7,728 nucleotides of DNA, taken from contig JAAEPW010000112.1 in the NCBI GenBank assembly GCA_024232355.1, positions 1 to 7,728 of the forward strand, in the 5' to 3' direction. This document shows, one piece after another, positions 6,291-7,728 of this stretch. The notes beneath the pieces are model-generated. The model did not search any database, was not told the origin of the DNA, and saw only the letters and a program-made list of their open reading frames with translations. A program made the position numbers and the translations under genes. This stretch comes from Chloroflexota bacterium. Its GTDB lineage: Bacteria; Chloroflexota; Anaerolineae; B4-G1. Each line of letters starts with the position of its first letter. Positions within the stretch are counted from its first letter, which is position 1.

Positions 6291-6376
6291 CGCCCCGCAT
6301 TCCACCGCCCCCGGCCCAAGGGAACAAGGCAATGCACCACCTGGACAGAACAGGGGAAGACGGCGAGGGAGTGGAC
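6291..6376 (+). repeat. Type I GC-rich intergenic repeat, copy D (truncated)
   Basis: This copy matches C closely from CGCCCCGCATTCCACCGCC through GACGGCGAGGGAGTGGAC, then stops abruptly at about 6376, so the right arm and tail are missing. The hairpin has one broken pair: CCTGG (6340-6344), loop ACAGA, ACAGG (6350-6354). Loss of the right arm together with stem decay suggests a dead copy, truncated by a deletion or insertion. Confidence 0.8.
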
Positions 6377-6582
6377 CACACCATCGCCGATCAGTAGGTG
6401 CGACTCAACGTTCACCTGGCCGCCCTCGACGTGAGAGCTCTCGCCAATGGGGAAACCTGGATGGACAATGGGGCTGCATCTCGATGATGCTTCTGCCACA
6501 GACTCTGCTTTGACCAATTGCACGCAGTAGGGCTTACGTTCCGTAGATACGCACTCTCCCCCATCCACTTGGGGGCTAGGAA
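6377..6582. other. Spacer after the truncated repeat, possible gene remnant
   Basis: No intact gene is visible. A minus-strand frame across about 6377-6597 has codon-like texture and includes IGESSHVEGGQV followed by LLIGDGV, faintly like hexapeptide-repeat acyltransferases. It lacks a good start and runs into repeat D, so at most it is a remnant. A CCCCC-ATCCACTT-GGGGG hairpin (6558-6575) lies just before the GNAT promoter. Confidence 0.3.
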
Positions 6583-6611
6583 TTGATGTTTTGCACAATT
6601 CGTGCTATCAT
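6583..6611 (+). promoter_or_regulatory. Sigma70-like promoter for the acetyltransferase gene
   Basis: TTGATG (6583-6588, four of six consensus bases), a 17-bp spacer and TATCAT (6606-6611, five of six) form a good promoter, helped by an extended -10 TG (TGCTATCAT). The spacer contains the inverted repeat GCAC-AATTC-GTGC (6593-6605), a possible small operator. The predicted transcript has a leader of roughly 125 nt before the ATG at 6744, which includes TGGCAACC twice (6636-6643 and 6653-6660). Confidence 0.6.
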
Positions 6612-6743
6612 CGCAGATAACAGTTGTCAAAGTTCTGGCAACCGGGAAGCCGTGGCAACCTTCGATCACCAACTTTGGGTACTCGCGGAACGCTAAATGT
6701 CGCTACCCTGACCACAGCAGCGCAAATTTGGAGGCAAGTTCTT

Positions 6744-7313
6744 ATGCAGATGAATATCCGCCTAGCTTCGATGGAAGATATTCCAGCACTTGAACAATTG
6801 ATACCCGAGTCATTTCGTGTTCTAAGTACGAGTTACTACAACTTGAAACAAATCGAAAGCGTTTTGGCCCACGTAATCGGTGTAGATACCCAGCTGATCT
6901 TGGATGAGACGTATTTCGTCGCGGAAACTGAGGGGACAATCATTGGTTGTGGGGGATGGAGTAAACGAAAAACTCTCTTTGGAGGCGACCACTCAAAGTC
7001 TAATGAAATCGACCAGTTGCTGGATCCAAGAAAAGACCCGGCTCGCATCCGAGCATTTTTTGTTCATCCTCAATGGTCACGAAAAGGTATCGGCAGGCAT
7101 ATTGTCAAGGCTTGCGAAGATGCAGCAAGCAAGGCAAGGTTCATTAAACTAGAGTTGGTTGCCACACTACCAGGAGAGCCGTTTTATTCCGCAATGGGAT
7201 ATACAGTAACTGAACGGATCAAAGTACCAATCCCAGACGCAGAACCACTGCCTGCGACTCGAATGGAAAAACGGTTAGGAACGGGATTGATTGGAATTAT
7301 CAACCGTATCTAA
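6744..7313 (+). CDS. GNAT-family N-acetyltransferase
   Basis: This is a 189-residue cytoplasmic acetyltransferase that would use acetyl-CoA to acetylate an amine; the substrate is not evident. The N-terminal strand and helix IRLASMEDIPALEQLI (5-20) is the usual GNAT opening. TYFVAETEGTIIGCGGWS (56-73) gives the central strands. FFVHPQWSRKGIGRHIVKACEDAA (105-128) holds the acetyl-CoA pyrophosphate-binding motif A with R-K-G-I-G-R (113-118). FYSAMGYTVTER (147-158) is the characteristic C-terminal motif. The frame stays open upstream to a TTG at 6624. I choose the ATG at 6744 because GGAGG (6730-6734) lies 9 nt before it and the homologous sequence begins there. ATG at 6750 is a less likely alternative. 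It is transcribed away from the regulator gene, with its own promoter, so it is probably an independent unit. Confidence 0.9.
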   Translation: MQMNIRLASMEDIPALEQLIPESFRVLSTSYYNLKQIESVLAHVIGVDTQLILDETYFVAETEGTIIGCGGWSKRKTLFGGDHSKSNEIDQLLDPRKDPARIRAFFVHPQWSRKGIGRHIVKACEDAASKARFIKLELVATLPGEPFYSAMGYTVTERIKVPIPDAEPLPATRMEKRLGTGLIGIINRI

Positions 7314-7454
7314 ATGGAGTATCGTTCGCTCCTTTGCACTCGCCGCAAGCTAGCCCAACATGGTGCCCGTCCGTCCGAACTCCCTCTCGGCACCAGCGAA
7401 CAGATCACCTTCCACATCCTCACCGATAACTGGAAACGCGCCCAGAAACAACTG
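7314..7454 (+). other. Spacer with a short open frame after the acetyltransferase
   Basis: An ATG follows the TAA of the acetyltransferase directly, and the frame stays open to 7622. Its first 45 or so codons are rich in C-ending codons, but the rest is translated repeat. There is no clear ribosome-binding site and no recognised domain, so I do not call a gene; a remnant cut by the repeat is possible. GGTGCC (7361-7366) and GGCACC (7388-7393) could form a 6-bp stem. Confidence 0.3.
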
Positions 7455-7486
7455 CCCCTGCCCCATTCCCCCACCCCCAAATCCCC
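7455..7486 (-). other. G-quadruplex-prone tract (minus strand)
   Basis: Five runs of four or five C on the plus strand, separated by one to four bases, read on the minus strand as GGGG-ATTT-GGGGG-T-GGGGG-AAT-GGGG-CA-GGGG. This forms the left shoulder of the type II repeat, as the equivalent tract does for copy B. Confidence 0.6.
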
Positions 7487-7605
7487 ACACCGCACTCCAT
7501 CTGTCTTTGCACGAGGTCCATTACCAGGTTTTCTCACGGGAGAAAGCAAGGTGAACCGATGGATTGGCCCTCGGTTTCGGCGGGGGCGAGCAATGGGGCG
7601 GGGGG
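7460..7605 (+). repeat. Type II GC-rich intergenic repeat, copy F
   Basis: This is the second copy of the type II element. Segments shared with copy E include GTCTTTGC, CCATTACCAGG, the hairpin TTTCTC (7530-7535), loop ACGG, GAGAAA (7540-7545), and the right arm GGGGCGAGCAATGGGGCGGGG. The stem is identical in both copies, while the loop has lost a base (ACAGG in E). GCCCCATT (7460-7467) and AATGGGGC (7592-7599) form a perfect 8-bp inverted repeat bounding the element, as terminal inverted repeats would. Confidence 0.75.
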
Positions 7606-7728
7606 CAATGTCATTAAGTTAACGAACGGGTTTGTAGGTAACTGCGAACCTCTTGCGTCTAACGGACTTGAGACGAGGGGACTTTCGGCCTGTGCGGATA
7701 GGCTCAATAGTTCGCGTCATCACTTCCC
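7606..7728. other. Right-edge stretch with nested stems
   Basis: No gene is recognised. CGTCT (7656-7660) pairs with AGACG (7671-7675). TTGAG (7668-7672) can pair with CTCAA (7703-7707) around a GGCCTGTGCGGATAGG core. GTCTAAC (7657-7663) fits the RYYYAAC core of an integron attC left end, but the matching GTTRRRY is not visible before the window ends. TTAAGTTRACG near the start of this stretch also occurs at 125-135. Confidence 0.35.

Noticed and set aside
142..6376. CRISPR array
   Set aside because: The repeats are about 100-200 bp, imperfect and irregularly spaced, with no short identical repeats or uniform spacers and no cas genes.
5911..6598. Open frames across repeats C and D on both strands
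   Set aside because: They have the same repeat-derived translations as at the left end. Stop-poor GC-rich composition explains the length.
6377..6598. Minus-strand frame with a hexapeptide-transferase-like phrase (IGESSHVEGGQV, LLIGDGV)
   Set aside because: Only about two turns of the motif are present, there is no credible start signal, and the frame continues straight into repeat D. It is kept only as a possible remnant.
6624..6743. TTG-started 40-codon extension of the acetyltransferase
   Set aside because: The GNAT fold starts at the ATG at 6744 with GGAGG 9 nt upstream. The extension has no family-like sequence.

Overview
The window looks like a stretch of bacterial chromosome, most likely from the phylum Chloroflexota (an Anaerolineae, Caldilineae or Ardenticatenia-like lineage). 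That placement is inferred from the long regulator with OmpR-type DNA-binding, BTAD, AAA ATPase and TPR domains, the moderate GC content and the GC-rich intergenic repeats. No marker gene proves it.

Layout: 1-929 holds no convincing gene. It has a hairpin-rich left edge, two copies of a type I GC-rich intergenic repeat (142-285, 441-638), one copy of a related type II repeat (641-790) and G-quadruplex-prone tracts. From 5706 down to 930, three genes lie on the minus strand: a 1042-residue BTAD/ATPase/TPR transcriptional regulator, a 138-residue SnoaL/NTF2-fold protein and a 280-residue nitroreductase-family protein. A second gene-poor stretch (5707-6743) carries two more type I repeats and a good sigma70-like promoter. 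That promoter drives a GNAT acetyltransferase on the plus strand (6744-7313). The right end (7314-7728) carries another type II repeat and a structured edge.

The most interesting signal is at 2497-2540, in the short gap between the regulator gene and the SnoaL-like gene. Read on the minus strand, three heptamers (GTTTACG, GTTAACG, GGTTACG) recur at exactly 11-bp steps. They sit 8-9 bp upstream of an extended -10 box (TGCTATACT), with no good -35. This is the promoter geometry known for SARP/AfsR regulators, whose DNA-binding and BTAD domains are those of the gene next door. The inference is a compact local circuit: a signal-integrating BTAD ATPase activates the SnoaL-like gene and perhaps the nitroreductase beyond it.

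The second signal is the repeat family. Type I and type II copies share a left arm and overall size (about 105 bp core), but carry different central hairpins (CCTGG/CCAGG against TTTCTC/GAGAAA). All copies are in the same orientation, and they flank the three-gene block.
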